This document shows, in pieces, positions 5,440 through 5,468 of a DNA stretch of 5,468 bases. The DNA is taken from positions 1 through 5,468 of the forward strand of contig JAHDDM010000099.1 of NCBI GenBank assembly GCA_020629355.1. Reading direction: 5' to 3'. The position numbers and the translations under genes are program-made. The notes beneath the pieces were generated by a model. It searched no databases and was not told the origin of the DNA. It saw only the letters and a list, made by a program, of their open reading frames with translations. Position 1 is the first letter of the stretch. Each line of letters starts with the position of its first letter. This DNA comes from Rhodospirillaceae bacterium. GTDB taxonomy: Bacteria; Pseudomonadota; Alphaproteobacteria; JABSOH01.

Positions 5440-5457
5440 TATAGCCAATCTTATATA
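5440..5457. repeat. Degenerate copy of the 18-bp palindrome arm at window edge
   Basis: ATAGCCAATCTTATATA (5441-5457) differs from the arm-plus-loop start at 5167-5183 at two of 17 positions. A partner arm, if present, would lie beyond the window. The two copies bracket repeat copy 2. Confidence 0.45.
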
Positions 5458-5468
5458 CTCAATTTATA

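Larger units (their letters stand above)
4955..5468. other. Structured intergenic region without a convincing gene
   Basis: This stretch of just over 500 bp holds the leader of the minus-strand operon (ribosome binding site at 4961-4965, candidate promoter at 4999-5023), GC-rich hairpins, an 18-bp perfect inverted repeat, and repeat copy 2. The only longer frame (4966-5151, +) runs through hairpins and looks incidental. Nothing marks a neighbouring gene to the right. Confidence 0.7.

Overview
The window looks like a chromosomal segment of an alphaproteobacterium with intermediate GC content. The run aroK-aroB-CNNM/CorC transporter, the DUF2889 protein and the style of the ECF sigma factor all fit that class. 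A Rhodospirillales-like or related marine lineage is my guess only. No plasmid, phage, tRNA, rRNA or CRISPR signal is visible.

Left half (1-3308, + strand). A tightly packed run reads: the 3' end of shikimate kinase (aroK), 3-dehydroquinate synthase (aroB, ATGA overlap with aroK), a CNNM/CBS/CorC_HlyC membrane protein, and a DUF2889 protein that starts 4 nt after the previous stop. The only gap, between aroB and the CNNM gene, is filled by a repeat of about 145 bp.

Middle (3299-4954, - strand). Four genes form one compact operon read leftward: a secreted EF-hand protein, an ECF sigma factor, a small single-pass anti-sigma-like protein, and a membrane-anchored periplasmic metal-sensor-like protein. 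The last three are joined by ATGA overlaps. The logic resembles the CnrYXH/NccYXH metal-sensing systems (ECF sigma, membrane anti-sigma, periplasmic sensor), with an EF-hand protein added as first gene. Its end overlaps the convergent DUF2889 gene by 10 bp.

Right end (4955-5468) has no convincing gene but is dense in structure: a candidate ECF-type promoter, GC-rich hairpins, an 18-bp perfect inverted repeat whose arm recurs at the window edge, and a second, inverted copy of the aroB-CNNM repeat.

The most interesting signal is that two-copy repeat (1333-1477 and 5267-5417). Both copies fold by eye into the same long hairpin. Three base pairs change on both sides between the copies, and most other stem differences are G:U-compatible on one strand only, which points to a transcribed structured RNA. 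In copy 1 the repeat supplies the last codons and stop of aroB, and also the ribosome binding site of the CNNM gene inside the 3' arm of the stem. It also carries a short ORF with its own Shine-Dalgarno sequence. In both copies the same end faces the neighbouring operon. It may be a mobile structured leader that couples translation of adjacent genes.
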